From DASXMT01 sp963812965 (GTDB taxonomy: Bacteria; Actinomycetota; Acidimicrobiia; Acidimicrobiales; RAAP-2), in NCBI GenBank assembly GCA_963812965.1, contig CAWEXG010000006.1, positions 1-64,000 on the forward strand: a stretch of DNA of 64,000 nt, written 5' to 3'. The first letter of the stretch is position 1, and the number at the start of each line of letters is the position of its first letter. The notes under the pieces are model-generated. The model had not been told where the DNA came from, ran no database searches, and was given only the letters and a program-made list of their open reading frames with translations. The translations under genes were made by a program, and so were the position numbers. Positions 44,766 to 53,443 of the stretch are shown piece by piece.

Positions 44766-46625
44766 CTAACCCGCAGCGACGGCGCCGCAGTGCTGTTCCA
44801 GAAGGATCTTCAGTTCAGCTGGTTTATCGGACAGATCTATCCGTTGAACAATCGTCAGATCGATGGATGGGACCGGAGCTGACGAGATCAACGGATGAGC
44901 TGGTCGAAGATCGGTCTCGTCGAGCCCGAAGAGGTCCTCATGAAGCTTCTCGCCGGGCCGAAGACCTGTGAAGACGATCCGGACCGGCCGGTCGGACTCC
45001 TTGACGAGCCGCTCTGCGACTGCAGCGATCCTCACCGGACTACCCATATCCAGAACCAGCACCTCTCCGGTAGCGCCCAACGCTCCTGCCTGGACGGTCA
45101 GCTGGACCGCTTCTTCCACAGTCATGAAGTAGCGAGTCACCTCGGGATCAGTCACGGTGACCGGCCCACCGGCCTGGATCTGTGACCGGAAAGCAGTCAG
45201 GACCGACCCACGACTCCCGAGCACATTTCCGAACCGAACACTGATGTACGAGCCGGATGCTTCCGCTCCCATGGTGGCGGTCAGCCGCTCGGCGATTCGT
45301 TTCGTGTAACCCAGAACGCTGCAGGGATTGGCCGCCTTATCGGTCGAGATGTTGACGAATTTGTCAACACCATGCGACACGGACGTCTCCAGCACATTCA
45401 GTGTGCCGAGGACATTCGTCTTGATCGCTTCGGCAGGCCACATCTCCAGTAGCGGAAGATGTTTCAGCGCGGCGGCGTGGAACACAACATCAGGACGGTG
45501 CTCGATGAACACCGCGTCGAGTGCTCCAGCATCCCGAATGTCGCAGATGACGAGGGACCGGCTGTCCAACATGGCCCTACCCTCGATCGCGAGCTGTGTC
45601 TGGTGAATCCCGGACTCGTCTCGGTCCAGCATGATCAACTCGGATGGAGCGAACTGGTTGATCTGACGACAGAGCTCGGAGCCGATGGACCCCCCTGCCC
45701 CAGTGACCAGCACTCGCTTACCGGTGAGGTACCCGGCGATCAGCTCTACCTCGGTGTCCACTGCATGCCGTCCGAGTAGGTCCGCGTCGGTAACCGGGCG
45801 GATGTCGGCAACGCTGATGTTCTGGGAGAACAACCGTGAAACAGGAGGAAGGACTCGGACTTCGAGGTCGGCTTTCCGCCCGAGACTCGCGAGTTCGCGG
45901 ATGAGCTCCGAGTCCGCCGAGGGAATAGCGATGACCAACACGGTCGCCCGGGTGTGCTTCGCAATGTGTGCCAACTTCTCCCGTCCGCCACTCACCCAGA
46001 GGTGGCGGATCTGCAGATTGCGCTTGGCCGGGTCGTCATCCAAGAGGGCGACCGGAATGAACGGGCTATCCGGGGTAGTCAGCAGTGTGTAGGTGATCTG
46101 TTGACCGGCCTCACCCAACCCGAACACGATCACCTTGTCACCATGATCGGCAGCCGCATGCAGGCGGTACTCGCGGAGAAGTCGGCGGGCGCATCGTCCA
46201 CCGGCCGTCATCACCAGTGTGAACGCTGCCGACGCCAGCACTGCACCAATCGGAACATCGTGACGAAGGGTGATCAAGCTCACCACGAGAAGGACCAACG
46301 TGACGGCGCTGATCGTCGTAGTCAGGGCGATGATCTCCTCGAAGCTCCCGAGCCTCCACCGGCGGCGGTACAGAACGAAAAACCCGATCGCCAACTGCAG
46401 CACCACGGCAAGCGCCATGGCAACGATCAGACCGCCGGTAAGCGCCCGTGTCGTGTCCAGCTCGAAACGGAACAGCGAAGCAAAGAGGAGGGCCACGATC
46501 CACGCCAGCGAGTCCGCAATAGGAGCGAACGCGCGGCGATAGCGCTGCAGAAACCGCCTGGCTTTCGCCGAAGACAGAGCTGCGGTGCCGTCGTCACGAA
46601 GAGTGACATTCTGCGCATCGGTCAT
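44766..46625 (-). CDS. PglF/CapD-like UDP-GlcNAc 4,6-dehydratase
   Basis: The 619-residue protein has four N-terminal membrane helices (about 30-150), a CoA-binding-like domain (DKVIVFGLGEAGQQI) and a C-terminal SDR domain with VLVTGAGGSIGSELCRQI, NISTDKAANPCSVLGYTKR and RFGNVLGSRGSVL. It makes UDP-4-keto-6-deoxy-GlcNAc, the substrate of the PglE-like aminotransferase at 27559. The position that is Met in the usual M-x3-K catalytic pair of CapD/PglF is Leu here (LGYTK), a variation that should be checked. It lies 17 kb from the other pgl-like genes, at the opposite end of the AT-rich block. Confidence 0.85.
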   Translation of the reverse strand: MTDAQNVTLRDDGTAALSSAKARRFLQRYRRAFAPIADSLAWIVALLFASLFRFELDTTRALTGGLIVAMALAVVLQLAIGFFVLYRRRWRLGSFEEIIALTTTISAVTLVLLVVSLITLRHDVPIGAVLASAAFTLVMTAGGRCARRLLREYRLHAAADHGDKVIVFGLGEAGQQITYTLLTTPDSPFIPVALLDDDPAKRNLQIRHLWVSGGREKLAHIAKHTRATVLVIAIPSADSELIRELASLGRKADLEVRVLPPVSRLFSQNISVADIRPVTDADLLGRHAVDTEVELIAGYLTGKRVLVTGAGGSIGSELCRQINQFAPSELIMLDRDESGIHQTQLAIEGRAMLDSRSLVICDIRDAGALDAVFIEHRPDVVFHAAALKHLPLLEMWPAEAIKTNVLGTLNVLETSVSHGVDKFVNISTDKAANPCSVLGYTKRIAERLTATMGAEASGSYISVRFGNVLGSRGSVLTAFRSQIQAGGPVTVTDPEVTRYFMTVEEAVQLTVQAGALGATGEVLVLDMGSPVRIAAVAERLVKESDRPVRIVFTGLRPGEKLHEDLFGLDETDLRPAHPLISSAPVPSIDLTIVQRIDLSDKPAELKILLEQHCGAVAAG

Positions 46626-46841
46626 GAAGGATCAACCAACGACAGGGCGTCTATGGTGACGTGGCTGCATAAGCCTGGGTGGCCGGTCTGACTGGTCATG
46701 GCTCCCGTAAGTGGGGTAGTCGTCGTGCTGACCACGCAGCGTATCAGCACGCCGACCCAGGCCAACGACTATTCCGGGCGTTCCTGTCGACAATCTCCCG
46801 CCCCAAGGTAGGGTCAGGGCCATGGAGACAGGGACCATCCG

Positions 46842-47876
46842 ATGAAGGACATGAAACTCGGGCTGCAGCTCGGCTACTGGGGTTCCGGCCCGCCGGCCAA
46901 TGCCCCGGAGCTGGTAGCCGAAGCGGAGCGCCTCGGCTACGACTCGGTGTGGACCGCCGAGGCCTATGGCTCCGACGCTCTGACCCCCCTGAGCTGGTGG
47001 GGGTCCCGGACCAGCACGGTTCGCCTCGGCACCGCGCTGTGCCAGCTGTCGGCCCGTACCCCAACCGCCATGGGCATGGCAGCGCTCACCCTCGATCATC
47101 TCTCCGGTGGACGTTTCGTGCTCGGGCTGGGCGTTTCCGGCCCTCAGGTCGTCGAGGGCTGGTACGGCCAGCCGTTCCCGAAGCCATTGGCCCGCACCCG
47201 CGAGTACGTCGATGTGGTCCGCCAAGTCATTGCCCGTGAGGGGCCGGTCACCAACGGCGGCCCCCACTACCCACTCCCCTATCCAGGAGGCACCGGGCTC
47301 GGAAAGCCGTTGAAGCCCATCACCCACCCTCTGCGTAAGGAGATCCCGATCATCCTCGGCGCCGAGGGACCAAAGAACGTGGCCCTGGCCGCCGAGATCG
47401 CCGACGGGTGGTTCCCCATCTTCTTCTCCCCCAACGCAGTCAAGGCGTTCGAGCCGTCGCTGGCCGAAGGGTTCGCCCGCCCGACGGCTCGTAATACCGC
47501 CGACAACTTCGAGGTCATCGCCTTCGCCCCTACGGTCATCGACGACGACGTGGAGCGAGCGGCTGACAGCTATCGCCCCTTCCTCGCCCTCTACATCGGT
47601 GGCATGGGGGCCAAGGAGATGAACTTCCACTTCGACGTGTTCGCCCGCATGGGGTATGAGGCCGAAGCGCACAAGGTCCAGGACCTCTATCTCGACGGGC
47701 ACAAGGACGAGGCCGCCGCCGCAGTTCCCACCGCCCTCATCGAGGATGTGGCGCTGATCGGGCCGGCCGAGAAGATCCGCGACGATCTCCAGGCGTGGAA
47801 GGAGTCCATCGCCACGACGCTATTAGTGGCCGGTAGCGTCGAAACCCTTCGAACGATGGCCGAGTTCGTCCTCTGA
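46842..47876 (+). CDS. LLM-class F420-dependent oxidoreductase
   Basis: The 344-residue TIM-barrel protein has the bacterial-luciferase-like pattern: MKLGLQLGYWGSGPP, AERLGYDSVWTAEAYGSDALTPL, TLDHLSGGRFVLGLGVSGPQVVEGWYG and a C-terminal LIEDVALIGPAEKIRDDLQAW. This subgroup uses the deazaflavin F420, a cofactor typical of actinomycetes. The substrate is unknown. It is transcribed away from the PglF-like gene and probably not part of the polysaccharide pathway. Confidence 0.85.
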   Translation: MKDMKLGLQLGYWGSGPPANAPELVAEAERLGYDSVWTAEAYGSDALTPLSWWGSRTSTVRLGTALCQLSARTPTAMGMAALTLDHLSGGRFVLGLGVSGPQVVEGWYGQPFPKPLARTREYVDVVRQVIAREGPVTNGGPHYPLPYPGGTGLGKPLKPITHPLRKEIPIILGAEGPKNVALAAEIADGWFPIFFSPNAVKAFEPSLAEGFARPTARNTADNFEVIAFAPTVIDDDVERAADSYRPFLALYIGGMGAKEMNFHFDVFARMGYEAEAHKVQDLYLDGHKDEAAAAVPTALIEDVALIGPAEKIRDDLQAWKESIATTLLVAGSVETLRTMAEFVL

Positions 47877-47921
47877 TCATTCGATTCCGACCAACACTGC
47901 GACAGAGCTCATGAGCAACCC

Positions 47922-48473
47922 ATGACCAGGGATATCGCCTGGGGCCGCCCGAACCATCATGGTCGTCATGTCGTTCTCGCCGTCGTCGCCATCCTGGTCG
48001 TCGTCTTCGTCGTCCTGTCGGTGGTGCTGTTCATCCGGCCCGACACCAACGCGCCCCGGCACTCCAACGCCGTCGTCGTGCTCGGCGGCAGTGGCTCACA
48101 GCAAACCGAGAAAGGGGTCGCACTGGTCAAAGCCGGCTACGCCTCGACCCTGATCGTCTCCACCACGAGCCAGTACGGCTGCCCCAGTCACATCGCCGGC
48201 GTGACCATCATCTGCTTCTCTCCCAACCCGGCGACCACTCAGGGCGAGGCACGGTTCGCTGCCAAGCTCGCGAAGCGACACCACTGGAGCCAGATCATCG
48301 TGGTGCCGTCGACCACTCAGGTCACCAGAGCTCGCATCCGGTTCGAGCGGTGCTACAGCGGCACGGTCCTCATGGATCCTGCCAACCCAACCGGCCTGGG
48401 GAACTGGGCCTACGGTGTGGTCTACGAGTGGCCGTCCCTGTTCAAGGCGCTCTTGCTGCAGCGTGGATGCTGA
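47922..48473 (+). CDS. DUF218/YdcF-like membrane protein
   Basis: The 183-residue protein has one N-terminal membrane helix (VVLAVVAILVVVFVVLSVVLF) and a DUF218 domain with AVVVLGGSGSQQTEKGVALVKAG and IIVVPSTTQVTRARIRFERCY. DUF218 proteins (SanA/ElyC/YdcF) affect envelope polysaccharide or peptidoglycan metabolism, but their reaction is unclear. It lies 22 bases ahead of the tyrosine phosphatase gene, suggesting one operon at the end of the polysaccharide locus. Confidence 0.75.
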   Translation: MTRDIAWGRPNHHGRHVVLAVVAILVVVFVVLSVVLFIRPDTNAPRHSNAVVVLGGSGSQQTEKGVALVKAGYASTLIVSTTSQYGCPSHIAGVTIICFSPNPATTQGEARFAAKLAKRHHWSQIIVVPSTTQVTRARIRFERCYSGTVLMDPANPTGLGNWAYGVVYEWPSLFKALLLQRGC

Positions 48474-48495
48474 TCCGGGTGAGCGAGAGAGCACG

Positions 48496-49047
48496 ATGAC
48501 CGATCGCGTCCTGTTCGTCTGCACTGGAAACATCTGTCGCTCCCCCACCGCTGCGGCCCTACTGGCTGCCCGGCTCGCCGGACGGAACGACGAGGTCGTC
48601 GTCGACTCCGCCGGCACACTCGACCTGGGCGAACCTTCCCCACCTGAGGTGCTCACTGCCGCAGCCGAGCGAGGCATGGACCTGTCCTCCCACCTCGGTC
48701 GGCGCTTCTCCTCGAACGATGCGCTCGAAGCCTCGCTGATCGTGGGCATGGCCCGAGAGCATGTGCGGGAGGTCGTCCTCACCGAGCCGACCGTGTTTCC
48801 GAAAACGTTCACGTTCCGCGAGCTGGTACGCCGTGGTGGCCAGGTAGGCAGGCGGGGTCGTTTGGAGACACTGGGCGAGTGGCTCGTCCGTATACACGAA
48901 GGGCGCCGTCACGCCGATCTGTTGGGTAAGTCGGATGATGACGATATCGAGGACCCGATGGGTGGTCCGATCGCCGGGTACCGGGCCACAGCTACCCAAA
49001 TCGCCGACCTCATCGACGAGTTGGTAGCCCTGGCCTGGCCGTTCTGA
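48496..49047 (+). CDS. Low-molecular-weight protein tyrosine phosphatase
   Basis: From ATG 48496 the 183-residue protein starts with the P-loop VLFVCTGNICRSPTAAALLA (C-x5-R) and has the general-acid loop near DPMGGPIAGYR. Such phosphatases (Wzb/Etp type) dephosphorylate BY-kinases and so control polymer length; the matching kinase is at 24373-26138. Remnants resembling parts of this gene lie at 55030-55100 and 58880-58917. Confidence 0.85.
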   Translation: MTDRVLFVCTGNICRSPTAAALLAARLAGRNDEVVVDSAGTLDLGEPSPPEVLTAAAERGMDLSSHLGRRFSSNDALEASLIVGMAREHVREVVLTEPTVFPKTFTFRELVRRGGQVGRRGRLETLGEWLVRIHEGRRHADLLGKSDDDDIEDPMGGPIAGYRATATQIADLIDELVALAWPF

Positions 49048-49074
49048 TCTCGATCAGGTCATGGTTGGTCTGGG

Positions 49075-49128
49075 GCCGCGCCCCAGTCCCAGAGGAGCCG
49101 ACTCGCTGCCGCACCTGCCGGGGCACCA
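49075..49128. repeat. Dispersed repeat, copy 1
   Basis: About 54 bases, from GCCGCGCCCCAGTCCCAGAG to GCCGGGGCACCA, match 58815-58869 with a few changes. This copy follows the tyrosine phosphatase gene. Neither copy lies in a supported gene; on the minus strand both read a related peptide (SRLLWDWGAA and ESLLWDRGAA), so it may be a remnant of a coding sequence. The rest of the gap up to 49254 holds nothing I recognise. Confidence 0.5.
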
Positions 49129-49254
49129 TGACGGCAGCGTTTCAGAGCAACGCCAAGGTCAGCAAACTGCCAGATTCCTCCTGGAAGGCATTCACGCTTG
49201 AGGGTGAGCTTTTCGCGGTTCGCCCACTGGCCAACGCCTGACTGCACCTAGATG

Positions 49255-50296
49255 ACTAATTCCAAGGGGTCCTCAATGGTCGTAGGCGATAAGGGATCGC
49301 AACGGAGTCACACCACAGTGGTGGTTGTGCCAGATAGCAGCGGTCAGGGCGAGCAGCCGTTGGAGCACTCTGGTGACGACACCGCCGGGCGTGCGTCCAC
49401 CATGTCGTTCCAGGTCGAGCTGGCCTTTCAGGGTGTCGTTGACCGACTCGATGAGCTGGCGCAGGGGCTTCAAGAACCGTGCGCCGGGCTGCGGGAGCCT
49501 CGCCGGCTTCTTGGCCGGACGGATCAAGTCGACGCCGCCTTGGCGGCGAGGAAGCGTCTCGAACTCGGCCGATGGCGTAGCCCTTGTCGGCCAGGATGCA
49601 CCTGGCCCGGGGACGCAGCAGGCCCGGCTTCGATCTCGAAGAGGTCCCGAGCCACCTCACGTTCGTCGATCTTGGGGTTGGCCAACGCGAAGGTGATCGG
49701 GAGCCCGACCGGCGTGCACACCAGGTGGAGGCGCAGGCCCCAGAAGTAGCGAGTGTGGCTGGCGCAGTAGCCGTAGCCGGCGAATCCGACCAGGTCGCTG
49801 CGCTCGGCTGTCGGGCGGGAGCGCCCGCACTCGACCGGCGTCGAGTCGATGACCCAGGTGTCGTCGTCCCAGAGGTCGGTGTCCCGGACCAGCACCCTGA
49901 TCAGGGCGTTCAGCTGGACTGCGGCCTTCCGGAGCCGTTTGTTGTAGCCGGACTGGTGGGGCACGTAGGGGAAGAACGAACGCAGGTGCTCTGGGCATAG
50001 CGGAGGAAACGGGTCTCGGAGGTGAAGCCCAACAGCGCCTGGAGCACGGCCATGGTGACCAGCTCGGCATCGCTCAACTTCGGGGCGATGCCCTACCGCC
50101 GGTCGCCAGAGTCCGCAAGCGACGGATTGTCGCCAGTTCGTCGTCGATCTTCACGTACAGTGCGGTAACGAAGGTGTCCATATCGGCGTCCACGGTGACC
50201 TCCCAGGTCGTCGTTGGTATTTAGCAACGCCGATCATGGACGCCTTCGTCGCGTCAGTCGCGGACCCTGGATCGTCCGGGACCCCTTGGAATCAGT
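49255..50296 (-). mobile_element. IS982-like insertion sequence, degenerate
   Basis: Terminal inverted repeats are present: ACTAATTCCAAGGGGTCC at 49255-49272 and its complement with one change at 50279-50296. The transposase between them is broken by several frameshifts. No clear target duplication is visible. Confidence 0.75.
49256..50181 (-). pseudogene. IS982-family transposase, at least four frameshifts
   Basis: The N-terminus reads MDTFVTALYVKIDDELATIR from ATG 50181, then in other frames KLSDAELVTMAVLQALLGFT, FFPYVPHQSGYNKRLRKAAV, WVIDSTPVECGRSRP, HLVCTPVGLPITFALANPKI, RCILADKGYAIGR and finally ESVNDTLKGQLDLERHGGRT to the stop at 49273. This order matches actinobacterial IS982 transposases, and Asp in VIDST, Asp in LADKGY and Glu in IESVN fit a DDE triad. 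The element can no longer make its own transposase. Confidence 0.75.
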
Positions 50297-50321
50297 GATC
50301 GTACAATAGCGGTTGGCCCCA

Positions 50322-50359
50322 GCCCGGAGCACCGAGGGCGGTCTCGGTGCTCAACGGGC
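50322..50359. terminator. Long GC-rich hairpin
   Basis: GAGCACCGAG (50327-50336) pairs perfectly with CTCGGTGCTC (50343-50352) around GGCGGT, with a further GCCCG/CGGGC outer stem. There is no T-run, so termination is uncertain. It lies between the IS982 right end and the VC0807-like gene. Confidence 0.35.
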
Positions 50360-50520
50360 CAGGTGCCGCCGCCGGGACTGTGGTACCCGCCGGCTACCCC
50401 TTTATAACGCACGAGGGGCCAAAACGTGACGCAAAACGCCCCCCAGCCGAAGCCAGGGGGCAGAAACCGGGTCAACTCCACAACTCCAGATCGAAGTTGG
50501 AAGGCTACGTAGACTTGGAC

Positions 50521-51246
50521 ATGGTCTCCAACCCACCGTCGGTGCATGACCAGATCTCTCTTGGACTTAGAGAGCATCCGGCCAAGAGGGGTCTTCCATT
50601 TAATCTTCTCGTCACCGTATTCGAGATCGGCGGCAGTATCGCCTTGTTCCACTTCGCTCTGCGGATGGGCGCCAGTGATGTGGCCAGTTACCTGGTTGGC
50701 AGCATCGCCCCAGTCCTCGGGGGGCTCGCGATCTGGATCAGGGCCCGCAAGTTCAGCGGCGCCTCGGCCGCAATCTTCGCATTTACATTCCTCTCGGCCG
50801 TCATCGCCCTCGTCGGCAGTACCACGCCCAAGGTGCTCCTCTATAAGGACTGTGCGACGACAGCCCTGATCGGCCTGGTTTTCTTGGGGTCATGCGTTCT
50901 GGCACGCAAACCAGTCGTGTTCTACTTCGCTCAGCGGTACGGCACGGATGGTACCCATGACGGAATGTCGATATTCGACACCATGTGGGACGCCTACCCA
51001 GACTTCCGCAGAGGGATGTACGTCACCAGCTACCTGTGGGCGATCGTATTCCTGGTCCAAGCATCCATCACCGCACTGATCATTCGGCAGACCGATTACG
51101 CCACCGCCTACAACTACGACCAACTCCTGCCCGTTGTCGCCATCGTGCTTGGCATCGTCGGATCGATCGCGATCGGGCGCTACTTCACCAAGAAGGGCAG
51201 GGAGCGTGGCACCGCAGTGCTCGGTGCGCGCTCCGAGCACTCCTAA
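50521..51246 (+). CDS. VC0807-like integral membrane protein
   Basis: From ATG 50521 the 241-residue protein has about six hydrophobic segments (for example SYLVGSIAPVLGGLAIWI, AIFAFTFLSAVIALVGS, ALIGLVFLGSCVLA) and the sequence RARKFSGASAAI, seen in VC0807/septation-protein-A-like families of unknown role. A longer frame from 50347 reads through unlikely sequence. It stands alone. Confidence 0.65.
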   Translation: MVSNPPSVHDQISLGLREHPAKRGLPFNLLVTVFEIGGSIALFHFALRMGASDVASYLVGSIAPVLGGLAIWIRARKFSGASAAIFAFTFLSAVIALVGSTTPKVLLYKDCATTALIGLVFLGSCVLARKPVVFYFAQRYGTDGTHDGMSIFDTMWDAYPDFRRGMYVTSYLWAIVFLVQASITALIIRQTDYATAYNYDQLLPVVAIVLGIVGSIAIGRYFTKKGRERGTAVLGARSEHS

Positions 51247-51300
51247 TACCGGCGACCTGTTCTGGTCACTCCGCTCGCCGGTGGGAACGAGAGGTGGGGC

Positions 51301-51894
51301 TCAGACCCCGACCGGCTCCGACTCACGGGGAGCGGCGGCATTGGAGTGGAGTAGTTCCTCGGTCGGCGAGACGCGGCGAGCGTGAAAGATCCCGAGCAGG
51401 CAGAGGAGGAGGAGAAAGCCGGCCCCGACGAAGGCCACGACTGCGGCGATTCCCGCGATCATGCCCACGGTCCCAAAGGCGTAAGCGTTGAGCAGCAGTC
51501 CACGCAGTGTCTCACCCTTGAATACCGTGGCGACCTGTGCGGCCAGTTTGGTATTCGTCGGCTGGGCAATCGACTCCGCCGAAAGCTGGGCGTAGGTCTT
51601 TCCACCACCGATCGCCTTGAGGTGATTGGCGATGAAGTGATCGGCGTACACCTCGGCCTGAGCACCGGTGGTCATCTGCTGGCCCCCGTACTGCCGCATA
51701 GCTTGGAACTCGGGAGCGGCAACGGCTGAGCTGTTGGCCGCTGGAAAGTAGATCTGCTGAGCAGCGAGCTGCGTGTGCACCTCGTTGTTGATGTAGCTGC
51801 TGGTCCAGGCCAGCAGACCCCCGGCGATAACCAGTATCGCCACGAGTAGCAGTCCGGCTGCACTGATGAGTGAATCGAATGTCTTGCGTTGCAT
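51301..51894 (-). CDS. Hypothetical membrane protein with two terminal helices
   Basis: From ATG 51894, preceded by AGAGGAG, the 197-residue protein has an N-terminal helix (LISAAGLLLVAILVIAGGLLAW), an extracytoplasmic loop of about 100 residues with QMTTGAQAEVYADHFIANHL, and C-terminal helices (TVGMIAGIAAVVAFVGAGFL) ending in a cytoplasmic tail. I recognise no family. It is transcribed divergently from the winged-helix gene at 52087, so it may be its target. Confidence 0.6.
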   Translation of the reverse strand: MQRKTFDSLISAAGLLLVAILVIAGGLLAWTSSYINNEVHTQLAAQQIYFPAANSSAVAAPEFQAMRQYGGQQMTTGAQAEVYADHFIANHLKAIGGGKTYAQLSAESIAQPTNTKLAAQVATVFKGETLRGLLLNAYAFGTVGMIAGIAAVVAFVGAGFLLLLCLLGIFHARRVSPTEELLHSNAAAPRESEPVGV

Positions 51895-52086
51895 CGAATA
51901 TGGCTCCTCTGGCATAGGGAGGACCGGTGCAGAATGCATCAGCCCAGGCGAGGTGCCACGAGGGCGAGTCGACCGGCTCTTCCATCTGCGGAGATCGACC
52001 CAAGTCCATCTCCTACCCATGTGACAGTACTCTAGTTATTGATCACAAGCAATTCACTTCATGAATTTATGAACTAACATAGCCCT

Positions 52087-52380
52087 ATGTCCGAATGGAG
52101 CTTTCTGACAAACCATGCCCGTGTGCTCGCCTGCATCGCTCACGATCCCGGGGTGCGGCTACGAGACATTGCTTTGAGTCTCAACATCACTGAGCGAAGT
52201 GCGTTCGCCATTGTCGACGACCTGATCTCAGGCGGTTACGTAGCCAAGGAGAAGGAAGGCCGCCGCAACCGCTACCACATTCAAGTGGATGCTCCGCTGG
52301 GCGAAGCTATCGGACGACAACAGACGATCGGAGAGCTGTTGAAGCTTCTGGTTGGGTCGTCTCGGAGTGCCAAGAAGTAG
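52087..52380 (+). CDS. Winged-helix transcriptional regulator (MarR/ArsR-like)
   Basis: The 97-residue protein has a clear winged helix: ARVLACIAHDPGVRLRDIAL, then SLNITERSAFAIVDDLISGGYV and the wing KEKEGRRNRYHIQ. It ends with a helix likely used for dimerisation. The intergenic region to the divergent membrane-protein gene contains the AT-rich near-palindrome TTCATGAATTTATGAA (about 52056-52071), a possible binding site. Confidence 0.75.
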   Translation: MSEWSFLTNHARVLACIAHDPGVRLRDIALSLNITERSAFAIVDDLISGGYVAKEKEGRRNRYHIQVDAPLGEAIGRQQTIGELLKLLVGSSRSAKK

Positions 52381-52444
52381 GCAGGGCTGAAGGTAGAACT
52401 GAGACAGATGAGGCCGGGCCGCTGGCGCCTTTCCATTCGGCTAG

Positions 52445-52732
52445 TCAGGGATGCGGCCCCAGGTCAGCGATGGTGATGATCCCCTCTTCCGGCCCGTAAT
52501 ACCACCAGGCTCGCCACGCTGAGGGTGTGTTGTTTTCAACGTACGACTCGAAGATCTTCTCGCCAAGCGGCCCGGCGATGGCGTCGTAAGGATGACTGTG
52601 GAGTCCGGTTTGACGGGGGTTCTCCTCCAGCTTCCCGAAGCACTTGTTGACCTTCTTCAACTTGGGAGGGTCGCTGTCCAGGTCAGCCAGAACCTTCTCC
52701 ACTTTTTCCGTCAACACGAGCTCGAACGGCAT
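52445..52732 (-). CDS. RelE/HigB-like toxin
   Basis: From ATG 52732 the 95-residue protein resembles small RelE-superfamily proteins: FELVLTEKVEKVLADLDSDP, a central Arg/Lys-rich strand and a C-terminal WRAWWYYGPEEGIITIADLG in place of the usual W-R-x-x-Y/F core. RelE-type RNases cut mRNA on the ribosome. No antitoxin follows on the same strand; the divergent gene at 52937 is the only candidate. Confidence 0.6.
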   Translation of the reverse strand: MPFELVLTEKVEKVLADLDSDPPKLKKVNKCFGKLEENPRQTGLHSHPYDAIAGPLGEKIFESYVENNTPSAWRAWWYYGPEEGIITIADLGPHP

Positions 52733-52780
52733 GGCGAAATTGTACCATCGATCGAACCACTTATGCAAATGTTACAATGT

Positions 52781-52798
52781 GCCGTTTGACCAAACGGC
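52781..52798. promoter_or_regulatory. Palindrome in the divergent toxin/antitoxin promoter
   Basis: GCCGTTT-GACC-AAACGGC is a perfect 7+7 inverted repeat about 50 bases upstream of the RelE-like start. The 200-base region between the two divergent genes is AT-rich and contains repeated AAGTAAC words, fitting a shared control region. Confidence 0.4.
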
Positions 52799-52936
52799 TA
52801 CGTTTCGACTATTATTACATCCAGAAAGTGCAACATACGTGTAAAACGGGTATAAGTAACGAAGATACAAAACCAACACAAAGTAAGTAACAAGTACAAA
52901 CCAACAACCACGAAAAGGACCATTCCAAGGAGTCAC

Positions 52937-53227
52937 ATGACGAATTCGTCGATGGAGGTGGAACTCGACTCCCGTCAGCGCTTGCCGCTAGCCAAGGTGA
53001 TCCAGGGAAGCCAACACCGATTCCGGGTTGAAGTACAACCCGGTGGTGAACTGTTGCTCACACCGCTCGTTTCCATCTCAAAAAGAGAATTGGCAATGCT
53101 GAAGAACCCCGAGGCCTTGGCCTCGCTGAAGGAAGGCCTCGACGAGGCCGCGGCCGGCAAGGTCGTGCGCCACGGGCCGGGGTACTTCTCAAACCGCGCC
53201 GCCGAGCAGGAAAGCGACGGCGAATAG
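52937..53227 (+). CDS. Small AbrB-like or antitoxin-like protein
   Basis: The 96-residue protein begins with a short strand-rich domain (VELDSRQRLPLAKVIQGSQHRFRVEVQPGGELLLTPLVSISK) and ends in an acidic helical tail (NPEALASLKEGLDEAAAGK). The N-terminal part resembles a swapped-hairpin AbrB antitoxin. A good ribosome site (AAGGAG) lies 7 bases upstream of ATG 52937. A terminator follows at 53254. Its partner is probably the divergent RelE-like gene (inference). Confidence 0.6.
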   Translation: MTNSSMEVELDSRQRLPLAKVIQGSQHRFRVEVQPGGELLLTPLVSISKRELAMLKNPEALASLKEGLDEAAAGKVVRHGPGYFSNRAAEQESDGE

Positions 53228-53253
53228 CCCCTCCCCCACATAGGACGGACAAC

Positions 53254-53285
53254 AAAAGGCCCCCGCTGGAAGGCGGGGGCCTTTT
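53254..53285. terminator. Strong intrinsic terminator
   Basis: The GGCCCCCGC and GCGGGGGCC arms (53258-53266 and 53273-53281) enclose TGGAAG and are flanked by AAAA and TTTT, giving a 13-base-pair hairpin plus T-run. It can work in both directions, here between convergent genes. Confidence 0.9.
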
Positions 53286-53443
53286 CTATCTCCTGTTCCA
53301 TGTCAGCTGTGAGCGCCTGCAACGAGCTCACGCCACCTTTACACCGAGCACCACCAGGGCCACATACAGGCGAGCTACCCGCTCGGTTGTGAGAACGGAC
53401 TGTCCCAGCCCCTGTACGACAGGACAACCCGATTCCGCTGTGA

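Noticed and set aside
49255..50296. Target-site duplication of the IS982-like element
   Set aside because: The flanking bases do not match on both sides, so no duplication can be claimed.
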